A DNA stretch of 64,000 nucleotides from Candidatus Pantoea haifensis (GCA_018842655.1 JAGTWN010000008.1:62001-126000), one strand, 5' to 3'. Positions 1-10,904 are shown, numbered from the stretch's first letter. Notes: generated from the sequence alone by a model not told the origin. Program-made: numbers and translations.

Positions 1-285
1 AGGCTGGGGCCCGGCATTATTGGTGACCAGAATGTCTACCTGCTGAAGCGAAGAGAGGATTTTTTCCCGTCCTGCCGAGGTCGTCAGATCCGCTGCGATA
101 AAACTGATATCTGTTTCGGGATGATCGAGACGAAGTCGCTGCGCAACACTTTGCAATTTACTTTCATCACGTCCGTTCAAAATGATCTGTACGCCTTCTG
201 CTGCCAGTGCCTGAGCACAGGCTAATCCCAGCCCCTGCGATGAAGCACAGATAAACGCAATCCTGTTTTGTATGCCTAAATCCAT
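1..285 (-). CDS. SDR-family oxidoreductase, 5' part (gene runs off the left edge)
   Basis: The first 95 codons of a short-chain dehydrogenase/reductase read leftward from an ATG at 285 (MDLGIQNRIAF). The nucleotide-binding turn appears as ASSQGLG near residue 14 in place of the usual TGxxxGxG, followed by NGRDESKL. The NNAG structural motif lies near residue 90. The catalytic Ser-Tyr-Lys would be beyond the window edge. The frame is open throughout. Family members use NAD(P)H to reduce or oxidise a carbonyl or alcohol; the substrate cannot be told. It points away from the catabolic operon to its right and could be part of the same accessory pathway, which is inference. Confidence 0.85.
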   Translation of the reverse strand, partial: MDLGIQNRIAFICASSQGLGLACAQALAAEGVQIILNGRDESKLQSVAQRLRLDHPETDISFIAADLTTSAGREKILSSLQQVDILVTNNAGPQP

Positions 286-819
286 GATTTCTCCGCTTTT
301 TAACCGATATTTTTTGAGAGGCGTAGCAAAGATATATTTCTGGTTTGCGCCAGCCGTTACCTGACTTGCTTAAGATTAGATATATCTGTTGTTACGATAT
401 GTCTAGATATTGCTCTTCTCTCAGAATGAAAACTCAGAAGTCGGTCACGGATCGTCAACGCCATAAATTGGGTTTGGCTGATAAAAGTGTTGAACGGTTG
501 TGCGCCGTTATCAGGAATCAAAAGGCTGAATAACCTAAAGCAGAAATCTATAAGGGGATGTTGAAGCTTTTAACGTTGTGGAAGGGGCACGGTAATTAAC
601 CTCACGGCCTAGCAGGGGTCTGTTGTAAAATTTTCGAGAAGGGGAATGCAGTGTGCAATGAAAAGATCAACGAGACACAAAGAAGAAATTTTTACGTGAT
701 TGATAGTTATATTAAATGACGCGTTTTCTTCCCTTAAAATGAACCTCGTTAGTCAGTGAGGTTGCGAGACGTCTGTTAGGCAATTAAGTACAGGCTCTCA
801 GGCGCTTTGATGCAACGAG
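286..819. other. Intergenic, no supported gene
   Basis: This stretch holds the upstream region of the leftward SDR gene and the 3' flank of the leftward LysR gene. A 62-codon open frame at 345-533 has no family resemblance and no clear ribosome-binding site, so I leave it out. I see no strong hairpin. Confidence 0.5.
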
Positions 820-1747
820 TTACATCTCTCCCGCCCGCGCTTCCTCACTTTGCATTAAAGCAAAAAATGACTCAAGTTCATGCAGCATCATTGAGGCGGC
901 CACCGACAGCTGACGCTGTGGCGCTACGCAGAGCGATAGCGTAAAGGGTTTCAATATGCTGTCTATCAACGGAATAAATTTCAGTTCTCCGCGTCGATAC
1001 TCATCAATGATATCCAGCCAGCACATCAGGCTGATGCCTACATTGTCACGCACCAGTGAACGCAGCATATGTATGTTGTTGGTGCGTCCGACTTCATTAA
1101 GCGTAATGCCTGAATTATTCACCAGCGCCTCCAGCGGATCGGCCAGCATGAGTGGTGAAGCCGGCACGATAAAGGGCCAGGATTCGCAGTGGCTGAAACG
1201 GATGGATTCCAGCTGCGCCAGCGGGTGCTGGCTGCTTACCACAATACCTAAACGCAGATCGGAAAAGGACTTCACCAGCAATTCACGTGAACTTTGCGGA
1301 TTGAGCATAATGCCAAAATCCGCATCACCTGCTATCAAAGCTTTTCCGATGTGAATATTGCTCATGGTAGTAAGCGTAAAAGAGATCCCCGGATACTCTT
1401 GTCGGATACGCTGCAAAACCGATGAAAAAAACTGCGGTTGATAGCGTCAATAGTGGCGATGTGCACATGGCCGTGGCGCAAACCACGCAAATCATCCAGT
1501 TGTGTGCATACCCGCCCAAACTCACGCTGCCAGTTTTTGGCTGAATTCAACAAGATTTCCCCGCCGCGGTCATACGTAATCCTGATGGATGGCGCTCAAA
1601 CAACGGCATATCCAGTTGCTGCTCGACGCGCAATATCTGTCGATCAATAGACGATGCGGAGACATGCAATACCTCAGATGCCTTGCGCAGTGAGCCCTGG
1701 CGAGCCACTTCAGTGAAATAAATGAGAAATCGTGAAAAGGCGAACAT
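820..1747 (-). CDS. LysR-family transcriptional regulator (two frameshifts)
   Basis: A LysR-type regulator that becomes full length (about 310 aa) once two single-base shifts are allowed. The winged-helix N-terminus starts at an ATG at 1747 (MFAFSRFLIYFTEVARQGSL), with the helix-turn-helix at about residues 17-36. The frame breaks near 1558 in a G run (the AAG-EI junction) and again near 1430 in a T run, after which the effector-binding domain reads on to 820. One inserted base at each site restores the protein. It is divergent from the operon beginning at 1893, the classical arrangement for a LysR activator of a neighbouring catabolic operon, so it probably controls that operon (inference). 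No LysR box was assigned in the 145-bp gap. Confidence 0.8.
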
Positions 1748-1892
1748 AACGGGTGCTCTCTTTTTGCAACGCATCATGCGAATTAAACAGATGGACGCTT
1801 ACACATAGCCAAAATAATAATCGCAGCCAGGATAAAAACAAGGGTTTGCACGGCGTTGTGGCTGATGACATCCCTGTAAAAGCAGGCAGATT

Positions 1893-2851
1893 ATGAAGCA
1901 GACAGAGAACCTGACTGTTACCGTCATCGCGAAACAATCCAACGGTGCAGGCAATATGTTACTGACGCTGGTCAGTGCCAGCGTACAACCGCTGCCGGAT
2001 TTCACTCCGGGTGCGCATATCGATGTTGTCATTCCCGGCTGTGGCAAAGGCAATACTCGCTGTGCTCAGACAGGAAGGATGCTCAGCGTTACGAAATCTG
2101 CGTGCGCCTGGATCAGGACTCAACGGGTGGATCGCGCTGGTTGCATCAAAATCTTGAGGCGGGTGATCAACTGCTGATTTCTGCGCCGCGCAATCATTTT
2201 CCGCTGCCAGACGCGCCACGTACTTTGCTGTTTGCCGCCGGTATTGGCCTGACGCCGCTGTTAATGATGGCCGAAACGCTGGCGGATCGTCAGGCTGACT
2301 TCACCCTGCATCTTTATTTGAAACATTGTGATGAACTGGCCTTCGCCGGGCGTCTGGAGCAGCTCGGTGACCGCGTTGTGATCCACTACAGTAGCGAAGG
2401 AGATAGCCTGCGCCAGCGCGTGCCGACAGATCTCACTCAACCGCATAACAGCGTGCTGGTTTCATGTGGACCGGCCGGTTTCATGGAGCATCTGCATCAG
2501 CTGGCAGTAGAGAATGGCTGGAATATCAGCCAACTATACAGTGAGCGTTTCAAGCCAGTATTAGCAGCGCAATCGCTCTCTGGCGGTGCATTTGAAGTAG
2601 AGATTGCTTCCTCCGGTGCGCGTTACGCCATCGCTGCCAGTCAGACTATCGCTGAAGTGCTGGAAGAGGCAGGCATCGGTATCGAACTCTCCTGTGAGCA
2701 AGGCATGTGCGGCGCCTGCATTACTGGCGTGTTAACGGGCGTGCCGGATCATCGCGATCAAGTGCTGAGTCAAAAAGAACGCGCCGCCAACGACTGTATC
2801 GTGCTGTGCTGCTCGCGTGCCCATTCTCCTCTGCTGGTGCTGAATCTATGA
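1893..2851 (+). CDS. PDR/VanB-type oxygenase reductase (flavin, NAD, 2Fe-2S; one frameshift)
   Basis: A reductase of the phthalate dioxygenase reductase/vanillate demethylase class, about 320 aa. It passes electrons from NAD(P)H through a flavin to a C-terminal plant-type 2Fe-2S cluster, and on to a Rieske oxygenase. The flavin-binding motif RQYSLCSD lies just after a frameshift near 2040-2048. The NAD domain has FAAGIGLTPLL and SCGPAGFM. The ferredoxin domain carries CEQGMCGAC and a last ligand in LCCSRA. No terminal oxygenase gene is adjacent in the window, which is odd for a two-component system. The stop overlaps the next start (ATGA at 2848-2851), implying translational coupling. Confidence 0.88.
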
Positions 2852-4076
2852 ACGTTTATTCGGGTGCGACAGGTGCACGGTTACCGCGCTGGCTGCTGCC
2901 AGATAACTGGCCGTTAAAGGACAACCAGCCACAGCAAGCGACTTTACATTTTCATGCCGAGGGTTTGCAGTTTGAACCCGACAGCGGCAGTTCATACGTT
3001 AACTATCTTGCGCTGAATGGCGCGCTGGTACTGCCTGCTCTGATCGAGCCGCACGCCCATCTGGATAAAACCTTCACTGTACAGCGTAGCCCGGCGCAGC
3101 AGGCGGGTTTGCTGGCGGCAATTGCTGCTATGCACCAGGACCGTGAAAACTGGAACGCTGATGATTTACGCCAGCGTGCCACGCGGGCGCTGCACTGGGC
3201 TGTGGAAGGCGGCGTCGGTGTGCTGCGTACTCATATCGACTGGTTTTCTGCTGACGCGCCGCTGGCCTGGCAAGTCATCGGTGAGCTGAGTCATCCGCTG
3301 TGCGATATCGAACGTGTGGCGCTGGCACCGCTGAATTTTTCGCTAATGCCACTGATGCGCAACATATTGCGGCGCAGGTGGCGCTAAGTGGTCAGGGTGC
3401 GTTGCTGGGCGGTTTCATTCACAGCAGCAACTGGGATGCGCAGGCATTTGAAAACCTGTTACAGGCAGCCAGCCAGTATCAGCTGGATATCGATCTGCAT
3501 ATTGACGAAGAGTTGAATTCCAGCGCACAAGGCATGCGCTGGCTGGCGCGCTATTTGCAGAAATCTCCGTTTAAAGGGCAGATCACCTGCAGCCATAGCT
3601 GTGCGCTTTCTTTGCAGGATGATGCGCAACAGATCCTTGATGTGCTGGCACAGCAGCGCGTCACGTTGATTGCACTGCCGCTGACCAACTTGCTGTTACA
3701 GGACGCAGTGCAAGGCCGCACGCCACGTCTGCGAGGATTGACGCTGATAAAAGAGGCGCAGGCGCGCGGGATCCCATTGCTGCTCGGAGCAGACAACGTG
3801 CAGGACGCATTCTGTCCATTGGGTAGCTACGACCCGCTCGATACGCTGTTCAGTGGATTACTGAGTCTGCAACTCGGTGCGGCTTTTGATGAAGCATCTG
3901 CTTTGATTTGTCAGCGCAGTGCGTTACATGCCGGTGCTGTGCAGTTCAGCAACGATTTAGTGGTCTTTCCCGATGCAGATATTACGAGCTGGCCGTTACG
4001 CCAGCGGCAGCGTTATCGGCTGAAAAATGGTGTGTGTTATGCCCTGAAGGCAGGAGAACAAACTGATGGCGCTTGA
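2848..4076 (+). CDS. Cytosine-deaminase-like amidohydrolase (one frameshift)
   Basis: A metal-dependent amidohydrolase of the CodA/N-isopropylammelide branch, about 410 aa after correcting a one-base loss near 3345. Metal ligands are visible as EPHAHLDK (about residues 68-74), HIDEEL in the middle and CSHSC further on. GADNVQDAFCPLG near the end is a typical CodA-family block. These enzymes hydrolyse C-N bonds of cyclic or aminated heterocycles. It starts at the ATG overlapping the reductase stop and overlaps the RidA start at 4066 by 11 bases, so the three genes look coupled. Substrate unknown; with creatininase and RidA neighbours a cyclic amide or imine compound is plausible (inference). 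Confidence 0.88.
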
Positions 4077-4520
4077 TGAGGGAGCGGGCAAACCGCTGGC
4101 AAAATATGCTGCGTGGCGACGCGCGGGCGACTTTATTTTTCTGTCCGGCATTATTCCGGTGAATCCGCAAACCGCCACCATTGTCCGCGGCTACGCTGAC
4201 ATTCCGGAAAGCGCGCAGCAACTGCTTGGCCGCACCGGCGAGTTCTCTACTGATATTAAAGAAGGGCCCATTCTGGCGCAAAGCTGGTACGTGCTGGAGA
4301 GCATTCGCACCACCATCGAGAGCGCAGGCGGCCAGATGAGCGATGTGTTCAAGCTGGTGCAGTACTTTCGTAATCTCGACCACTTTCCCCATTACAGCCG
4401 GGTGCGCAAGCACTTTTTCCTGATGCGCCGCCGGTATCGACCGTCGTACAGGTGAGTGAAATGCTGCCGAGCCAGGATGTGTTAATCGAAGTTGAAGCCA
4501 CGGCGTGGTTGCCAAAATAA
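4066..4520 (+). CDS. RidA/YjgF/YER057c-family protein (one frameshift near 4420)
   Basis: A small RidA-family protein of about 150 aa. RidA proteins hydrolyse reactive enamines and imines; several catabolic-operon members have become specialised deaminases. The frame is normal to KHFF near 4420, where one T is missing. Restoring it continues as PDAPPVSTVVQVSEML and finishes as EVEATAWLPK at 4520, the standard family C-terminus (APPVSTxVxV). It begins with an ATG inside the end of the amidohydrolase gene. Position between an amidohydrolase and a creatininase suggests it processes an unstable nitrogenous intermediate of the same pathway (inference). Confidence 0.85.
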
Positions 4521-4534
4521 CACGAGGAATCAAA

Positions 4535-5413
4535 ATGTTGCATGGTTATATTCCGGCAAACCGCTTTTTGCCGTATCTGAGCTGGACTGATATTGCCACG
4601 CTGGACAATAAAGCCAACACGGTAATTGTGCTGCCAACCGGCGCGATTGAGCAACACGGCCCGCATCTGCCATGCGCAGTGGATAGCGTGATTTCCTCAG
4701 GCGTGGTCGGGCATGCTCTGGCCCGCTTACCGGCTGAAATTCCGGCCTATGCTATTCCCCCTGTTACTTACGGTAAATCGGACGAGCATTTGCACTTTCC
4801 CGGCACGCTGACGCTGACTGGTGAAACCCTGCTGCACACCCTTCTGGAGATTGGCGAATCACTCTATCGCGCTGGTTTCCGCAAATTTTTAATGGTTAAC
4901 GGACACGGTGGACAGCCGCAGCCGTTGCAGATGGCTGCGCGTGAACTCCGGCTGCGCCATGGTGACATGATCATCATCATGCAGGACACTTTTAAAGTGC
5001 CGAACTGCGCCGAAAGCTTTATGGATGATAAAGAGCGCCAGATGGCGATGCATGCCGGCCATGCAGAAACCGCGCTGATGATGGCGCTGGCTCCGGATAC
5101 CGTGCAGATGGATAAAGCTGTCGCCAACTATCCGCCAGCATTCCCCTGCCCGACGCTTTCTACTAACAAGCCGTTAGCCGCCTGGGCGTCTTATGACTTT
5201 GGTCCAAGCGGTGTTATTGGCAACCCGTTGCCCTCCACACCAGAGCAAGGCGCAGCCGTTCTTGACTCTCTGGCCGAAAGCTGGGCGCAAGTCATTACGG
5301 AGGTGCATCAGATGACCTGGGTGACGCGTCCTGAACCGGCATGGGGCAAAGGGCAGTGGCAGGGAAAAGTATTAGACCAAAACGACGCAGCATCTTTTAT
5401 ACAACCGCGCTAA
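4535..5413 (+). CDS. Creatininase-family amidohydrolase
   Basis: An intact 292-aa creatininase-family protein. The family opens cyclic amides such as creatinine and also includes formamide hydrolases such as MftE and ArfB. The metal-binding signature is complete: E39-Q-H41-G-P-H-L-P, D50, then NGHGGQPQP near residue 125 and HAGHAETALM near 170. The start is the ATG at 4535, preceded by a good GAGGA ribosome-binding site; an upstream in-frame extension lacks one. It follows ridA by 14 bases and precedes the importer by 13, so it belongs to the same operon. It is one of only two undamaged frames in the operon. Confidence 0.92.
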   Translation: MLHGYIPANRFLPYLSWTDIATLDNKANTVIVLPTGAIEQHGPHLPCAVDSVISSGVVGHALARLPAEIPAYAIPPVTYGKSDEHLHFPGTLTLTGETLLHTLLEIGESLYRAGFRKFLMVNGHGGQPQPLQMAARELRLRHGDMIIIMQDTFKVPNCAESFMDDKERQMAMHAGHAETALMMALAPDTVQMDKAVANYPPAFPCPTLSTNKPLAAWASYDFGPSGVIGNPLPSTPEQGAAVLDSLAESWAQVITEVHQMTWVTRPEPAWGKGQWQGKVLDQNDAASFIQPR

Positions 5414-5426
5414 CCGGAGATCGGCC

Positions 5427-6398
5427 ATGAAAAAAACATTGAGCATTGTTGCCGCACTTTCGCTGGCGCTATCATCCCAGAGCATGGCGGCTGAGAAATT
5501 TACTTTTATGACCAACTGGTACGCCCAGGCCGAGCACGGCGGTTTTTATCAGGCGCTGGCGCAGAATCTGTATCGCGATGCCGGTCTCGACGTCACCCTT
5601 AAAATGGGCGGCCCGCAGGTACACACCATGCAATTGATGGCGGCTGGCCAGGCTGACTGCATTATCAGTGACAATATGCAGGCACTGGAATCCTGGCAGC
5701 AAGGCGTCGAAGCCGTGCCGGTTGCCACAACATTCCAGCACTCGGCGATTGCGTTTCTGACGCATCCGGATGTGAAAAGTCAGGCCGATCTGCAGGGAAA
5801 AACGTTTCTGCTGGCGGCTGAAGCTTATACCTCGTACTGGCCATGGGCGCAGAACGTGCTTAACCTGAAAAATGCTCGCGTTCGTCCTTATACTTTCAGC
5901 ATCCAGCCCTTCCTGGCGGACAAAAATCTGGTACAGCAAGGCTATATCACTTCAGAACCCTTTGCCGTACAGAAAGTCAATGCTCAGGCCAGCGTTTATC
6001 CGATCAGCGACTGGGGCTATCCGCCATATGGCAACAGCATTGTGTGTATGAAATCCACCCTTGAAAAGCGTCCGCAGGTGATTGCGGCCTTCGTTAAAGC
6101 CTCAATGCAGGGCTGGAAGAACTATCTGGAAGATCCGGCCGCCGGCAATGTGCTCATCAAGAAAGAGAACCCGCAGATGAGCGATGAACAGATCGCTTTC
6201 GGCATTGCGCAGATGAAGAAATATCAGATGGTGACCGGTGGCGATGCGCAAACCGCAGGCATTGGCATCATTACCGAACCGCGCCTGAAGCAGACCTGGC
6301 AATTGCTGGTGGATAACAAGCTAATCGATCCGGCCAAAGTGCCGTTCGAAGGCAGCTATGACCTTAAATTTATTCAAGATGTTAAGGTTATGCCATGA
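5427..6398 (+). CDS. NMT1/THI5-like ABC transporter substrate-binding protein
   Basis: An intact 323-aa periplasmic binding protein with a clear signal peptide (residues 1-22, cut after MAA) and the NMT1/THI5-like fold: TNWYAQAEHGGFYQAL near residue 30, GLDVTLKMGGP, then DNMQALESW. Relatives bind pyrimidine precursors, taurine, nitrate or aromatic compounds. It sits immediately before its ATPase (overlap ATGA at 6395-6398) and permease, forming a complete three-gene importer. The ligand is probably the compound degraded by the surrounding enzymes (inference). The ribosome-binding site is CCGGAGAT. Confidence 0.92.
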   Translation: MKKTLSIVAALSLALSSQSMAAEKFTFMTNWYAQAEHGGFYQALAQNLYRDAGLDVTLKMGGPQVHTMQLMAAGQADCIISDNMQALESWQQGVEAVPVATTFQHSAIAFLTHPDVKSQADLQGKTFLLAAEAYTSYWPWAQNVLNLKNARVRPYTFSIQPFLADKNLVQQGYITSEPFAVQKVNAQASVYPISDWGYPPYGNSIVCMKSTLEKRPQVIAAFVKASMQGWKNYLEDPAAGNVLIKKENPQMSDEQIAFGIAQMKKYQMVTGGDAQTAGIGIITEPRLKQTWQLLVDNKLIDPAKVPFEGSYDLKFIQDVKVMP

Positions 6399-7227
6399 AC
6401 ACCGCCAACCGCATATCATTGATCAGCCACGATACGCAACCGGTGCCGCTGCCTGCGGCGCCACCGGCGATTGAGGTGCTGTCAGCTGAGAAAATCTACC
6501 CGAATGGCACGCGCGCCCTGTTGCCAGTCGATCTCACCATCCGACAAGGTGAATTTGTGTCGCTGCTTGGCCCATCAGGGTGCGGCAAAAGCACCCTGCT
6601 GAAAATGATTGCCGGGTTGATTGAGGCAAGTGATGGCAAATTAATGCTATTCCGCCGCGATCGTCGCGAAAATCAACGCGATTTGCCGCTCTCCTTCGTT
6701 TTTCAGGAGGCGACACTTATGCCGTGGAGTAACGTGCATAAGAATGTACGCTTACCGCTGGATCTTGCTGGCGTACCGCGTGCAGAAGCTGACACGCGCG
6801 TGCATGAAATCCTTGAACTGGTCGGCCTTAAAAGTTTGGTCACGTGCTGCCCCGCGAACTTTCTGGTGGTATGCAGATGCGCGTTTCTATTGCACGTGGG
6901 CTGGTGACGAGGCCGAAAGTGCTGTTGATGGATGAGCCGTTTGGTGCGCTGGACGAAATTACCCGCAACAAACTGGACAGCGATTTGCTGGATTTATGGC
7001 AGGAGCAGAAGCTCACCGTCGTGTTTGTCACCCATTCAATTCAGGAAGCGGTGTTTTTGTCGCAACGCGTCATCATGATGGCGGCGCGTCCAGGCCGCGT
7101 AGTGGATGACATGCGTATTGAGACTCATATGGCGCGCGATGATGAATTCCGCGTAAGCCAGGCGTTTACTCAATATGCGCAACAGCTTCAACGCGGTCTG
7201 TTAGCGGCCAGCCAGGAGAGTAAATGA
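6395..7227 (+). CDS. ABC transporter ATP-binding protein, nitrate/taurine type (one frameshift)
   Basis: The ATPase of the importer, about 277 aa. Walker A GPSGCGKST is at residues 59-67 and the Q-loop is FVFQEATLMPW. One base is lost near 6838, after ILELVGLK. In the restored frame the signature LSGGM, Walker B VLLMDEPFGALDE and switch VFVTHS follow in the correct order. FGALDEITR and the Q-loop resemble the SsuB/TauB/ThiZ group, matching the NMT1-type binding protein. Its first codon overlaps the stop of the binding protein, and its TGA overlaps the start of the permease. Confidence 0.9.
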
Positions 7228-8024
7228 TGAAACCTTTAGCAGCAAATCGTCAATTTCAGCAGTGGCTGTTTCCGGCGCTGGTCGCCATTGTCATGTTATT
7301 GCTGTGGCAGTTTTTGGTCACTATCTTCAACGTGCCTGCTTTTCTGGTGCCGTCACCGCTGGTGGTCGTGCAGAGTCTGGCGCAAAACTTTCCTTCGTTG
7401 TTTATGTCGTTGCTTTACACCATGAAAATAACCGTGATCTCTTTTGCAGTGGCAATTGTCATTGGTTCCGTTATCGCCTTTCTGCTGGTGCAAAATCGTT
7501 TTATTGAAACCGCCCTGTTTCCCTATATCGTTTTTTTACAGGTGACACCTATCGTCGCCATCGCGCCGCTGATTATCATCTGAGTGAAAGACACAACGCT
7601 GTCACTGGTCGTATGCGCCACGCTGATGGCGGTGTTTCCCATTATTTCCAATACCACGCAAGGTCTGCGCAGCGTATCGCCTGGACTGCTGAGCTATTTC
7701 CGCCTCAATCATGCTTCACGCACGCAAATCCTGTTGAGGCTGCGTGTTCCTTCGGCATTGCCCTATTTCTTTGGTGCGCTACGCATTTCCAGCGGTTTGT
7801 CACTGATAGGCGCGGTAGTAGCGGAATTTGTCGCTGGCACCGGTGGTGCAGATACCGGCCTTGCCTACCAGATTTTGCAGGCTGGCTATCAGTTGAATAT
7901 TCCACTGATGTTTGCCGCCCTCCTGCTGATTTCACTGGCAGGATTTCTGCTGTTTGCACTGATGTCGTGGCTAACGCGCCGCATGCTGGCTGCCTGGCAT
8001 GAGAGCGAGCTCAGTCCAACCTGA
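7224..8024 (+). CDS. ABC transporter permease with an in-frame TGA
   Basis: The inner-membrane permease, about 266 aa with roughly six membrane segments and a BPD_transp_1 domain. The reading frame is continuous except for a TGA at 7581-7583 where the family has tryptophan: the restored text is LIIIWVKDTTLS. The same frame then continues to 8024 with ordinary family sequence (ALRISSGLSLIGAVVAEF is the EAA-type loop region). This is a substitution (TGG to TGA), unlike the indels elsewhere. As sequenced the importer would lack a functional permease unless the stop is read through or miscalled. The start overlaps the ATPase stop. Confidence 0.85.
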
Positions 8025-8049
8025 TCTTTTTTAATTACAGGAAAACAAC

Positions 8050-9437
8050 ATGTCTGATACTGATCGCCAGTCGGCACTGGCGGCGCTGGTTGCGGCGTTG
8101 CCTGAACTCGACTGGATTAAAGAGGCACCGAAGGTGAAACGACTGTCGCGTGATTTTCACTGGTTCAGTCCGGTATTAAAACCGCAGCTGGAAGAGAAAT
8201 TTGCCGAACTTGCCGTTCGTCCGCGTGACGAACAGGAGCTGAAGTCCATTGTTGCGGCCTGTGCCAGACAGCGTGTTCCGCTTAATTTGCGCGGCGGCGG
8301 CACCGGCAATTATGGTCAGTTGATCCCACTTAATGGTGGATTGATGGTGGACATGACCCGACTAAACTCGGTAACCGCTATGGGGCAAGGTTCGGTGCGT
8401 GCGCAAGCCGGTATTCGCCTGGGCGATTTAGAAACACATACACGGCCGTTTGGCTGGGAGCTGCGCTGCATGCCATCCACCTGGAAGCTGGCAACGCTCG
8501 GTGGTTTGTTTGGCGGCGGCTTTGGTGGCGTAGGCTCTGTCAATTACGGCCCACTGGCTGCACCGGGCAATGTGTTATCGGTGCGTATGATGACCATGGA
8601 AGAAACACCGCGTATTTTAACGCTGCAGGCACCGGATGCGCTGTTGCTGCATCACGCCTATGGCAGCAACGGCATCGTGACAGAGATCGAACTGGCGCTG
8701 GCTCCCGTCACGCCTGGATTGAGCGTCTTGATACCTTTACTGATTTTGCTGCGGCAATGGCATTTGCCGATGCGCTGGCACGATCGCCAGGTCTGGTGAA
8801 ACGTCAGATTGCTGTGTTCGCTGCGCCGGTACTGGACTATTTTACCGATCTGGCGGATGCAAATGTGGTTGGCAAGCACGGCGTCATTTCCGTGGTCGGC
8901 AGCGAAAGCGATCCCCTGATACCTTCCCTTCTGGCGCAGCACGCCGGCTGTAATGCGCTCTATTTTGCCGAGGGTGAAAACACCGGGCATTCGCTGATCG
9001 AATATTGCTGGAACCACACCACGCTTCAGGCGCTAAAAACCGACAAAACCCTGACTTATTTGCAAACCGCCTATTCGCCAGATGACTACTTTCAGCAGGT
9101 GCTGCAAATGGAAGCGCAGTTGTCAGATGAAGTTATGTCGCATATTGAATTCCTGCGTGATACGAACGGCAATCTCACTTGCAGTGGATTACCGCTGGTG
9201 CGCTATAGCACGGAAGATCGTTTGAATGACATTATGGATATTTATCGCAGCAATGGAGTAAAAATAAATAACCCGCATGTGATTCATATTGAAGACGGCA
9301 AACAAGGCATGGTACGCGCTGATGTGGTTGCCATGAAACGCGCCTGCGATCCTTATAATTTACTCAATCCCGGCAAATTACGCGGCTGGGAAGTGCGTGA
9401 CACCTTACCGAATGTGCATATTTCGGGCGTGAATTAA
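8050..9437 (+). CDS. FAD-linked oxidase/dehydrogenase, PCMH-type (one frameshift)
   Basis: A soluble FAD-binding oxidoreductase of the GlcD/berberine-bridge class, about 463 aa. The PCMH FAD-binding domain is clear: RPRDEQELKSIV near residue 57, LRGGGTGNYGQ near 80 and LGGLFGGGFGGVGS near 155. One base is missing near 8712; the corrected join reads TPAWIERLDTF. The C-terminus ends with the FAD-family block CDPYNLLNPGKLRGW. Such enzymes oxidise hydroxy-acids, cyclic amines or alcohols. It is the last enzyme of the operon and probably carries out an oxidation step on the imported compound (inference). Confidence 0.87.
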
Positions 9438-9544
9438 TTCTTCAGAATTTATTAAGGCAAAAGCTGGCTGCCGGATGATCACGTATCCGGCATGCCGCGC
9501 GTTGCTCTCTTAAGACGAGTGTATTTATTCAGGAAATATTTAAA

Positions 9545-10814
9545 ATGAAAACACTGAAAAGTGTGGGGCTGGGTGCGCTGTTTTTTCTTTGTCTCCGGCT
9601 GCGTTGGCAGCAACACAGAGTAACATCAGTTCTTGTCAGTATGATGCAGGGGAGTGGACAACTTTACTGATATTTTTACCTGCGGTACGGTGAGTGGTAG
9701 TTTACGTACGCTCTATTACTCCACTCATAATGCCTATTTCTCTAAAGGCTTTAATCAGGATACAGCCAGCTACGGTGGCAGCCTGAAATATGAAACGGCA
9801 TCTGTATATGGTTTTCGCGCAGGCGTAAGCGCAATTTTCCTGCGCGGTATTGATCATCCTGATGAAGCACATACCATCAGCGATATCGGCGATAATCAAA
9901 CTAATATTGGAGAAGCATATTTAAGCTGGCAGCGAAATAATTTTAAAATTACTGTGGGCGATCAGCGAATTAATATTCCCTTCGTTGGAGATTATGACTG
10001 GCGTATTACGCCGATACTCTTTCGTGGTGTAGATACTCATTATGGTGACAGCACCAATTATTTGCATGCTACCAAAGTCTGGCGCTATAAACCCTGGGGT
10101 GACGATCAGTTCCTGAACACCACGGCGTATACCGATATTGATGAGCGCACGAATGGTATGTGGGCCATCGGCGGTGGGCGCGGCACGCACTGGGACGGTA
10201 AAACACTCACCGGACAACTGTGGTATGAAGAGTACGCTGATTATTCCCGCGTTGTGTATGGCGAGAGCCATTTGCAATGGCAGGATGCACTGTTCCGGCC
10301 AGATGTCGCGCTGCAATTTATTCGCGGTACCAGTGACGGCAAAGCATTGGCAGGTGAAGTAGATAGTACCTCATATGGTGCCCAACTGGCGCTGAGCTTT
10401 ACGCCCGCTCTGAACTGGAAGCTGAGCTATGACCATATAGCCGCCAGCGCCAACAGTTGGAACAATGGCTCGCTGGTAGTGCCTTACGCGCACAACTCGT
10501 CTTCTGGCCCCTATTTTGCTCAGCCGTTCTTTACCAGTACACAAGATTTGGGCAGCGGTAATGCTTATTCAACCAACCTGAATTACATAATGAATGAAAA
10601 CCTGTCGTTAGGTACGCAATATTCGTTCATGGACCTCAAACCCTCAGTGTCATCCGCCAGCATCAATCAGTCTGAATATCTGATCTATTTCACCTGGGCA
10701 TTTAGCGGCGTGTTAAAAGGTTTGAGCCTGTCTGATTTTGCCGGAGTGCAAACTTCGCCACTGTATGATTCAAGTTTCTGGCAAAATCGTTTGAGTCTGC
10801 AATACGATTTTTAA
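9545..10814 (+). CDS. OprD-family outer-membrane porin (two frameshifts in the 5' part)
   Basis: An outer-membrane channel of the OprD family, about 420 aa. The signal peptide starts at an ATG at 9545 behind AGGAAA. It becomes normal (SLSPAALAATQ) only if one T is added near 9584, and a second base is missing in the G run near 9650 before VDNFTDIFTCGTVSG. From there the barrel is open to 10814. RTLYYSTHNAYF is typical of OprD and the protein ends with phenylalanine (LQYDF), the usual outer-membrane signature. OprD channels admit amino acids and aromatic acids. As the last gene of the operon it gives the pathway its own outer-membrane entry route. Confidence 0.88.
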
Positions 10815-10904
10815 AAGATAAACAGGCGTAAGAAGTCCTTACTATAGGTTGAACTTAAACCGCTTTATTATATCCGTTCGGCCTGTGCGGTGGTTTAAAT
10901 AGTA

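Noticed and set aside
345-533. 62-codon plus-strand frame
   Set aside because: No ribosome-binding site and no family resemblance; composition is that of intergenic DNA.
3982-4533. Long minus-strand frame opposite the amidohydrolase end, ridA and creatininase start
   Set aside because: It is the complement of well-supported coding genes and its protein has no recognisable motif.
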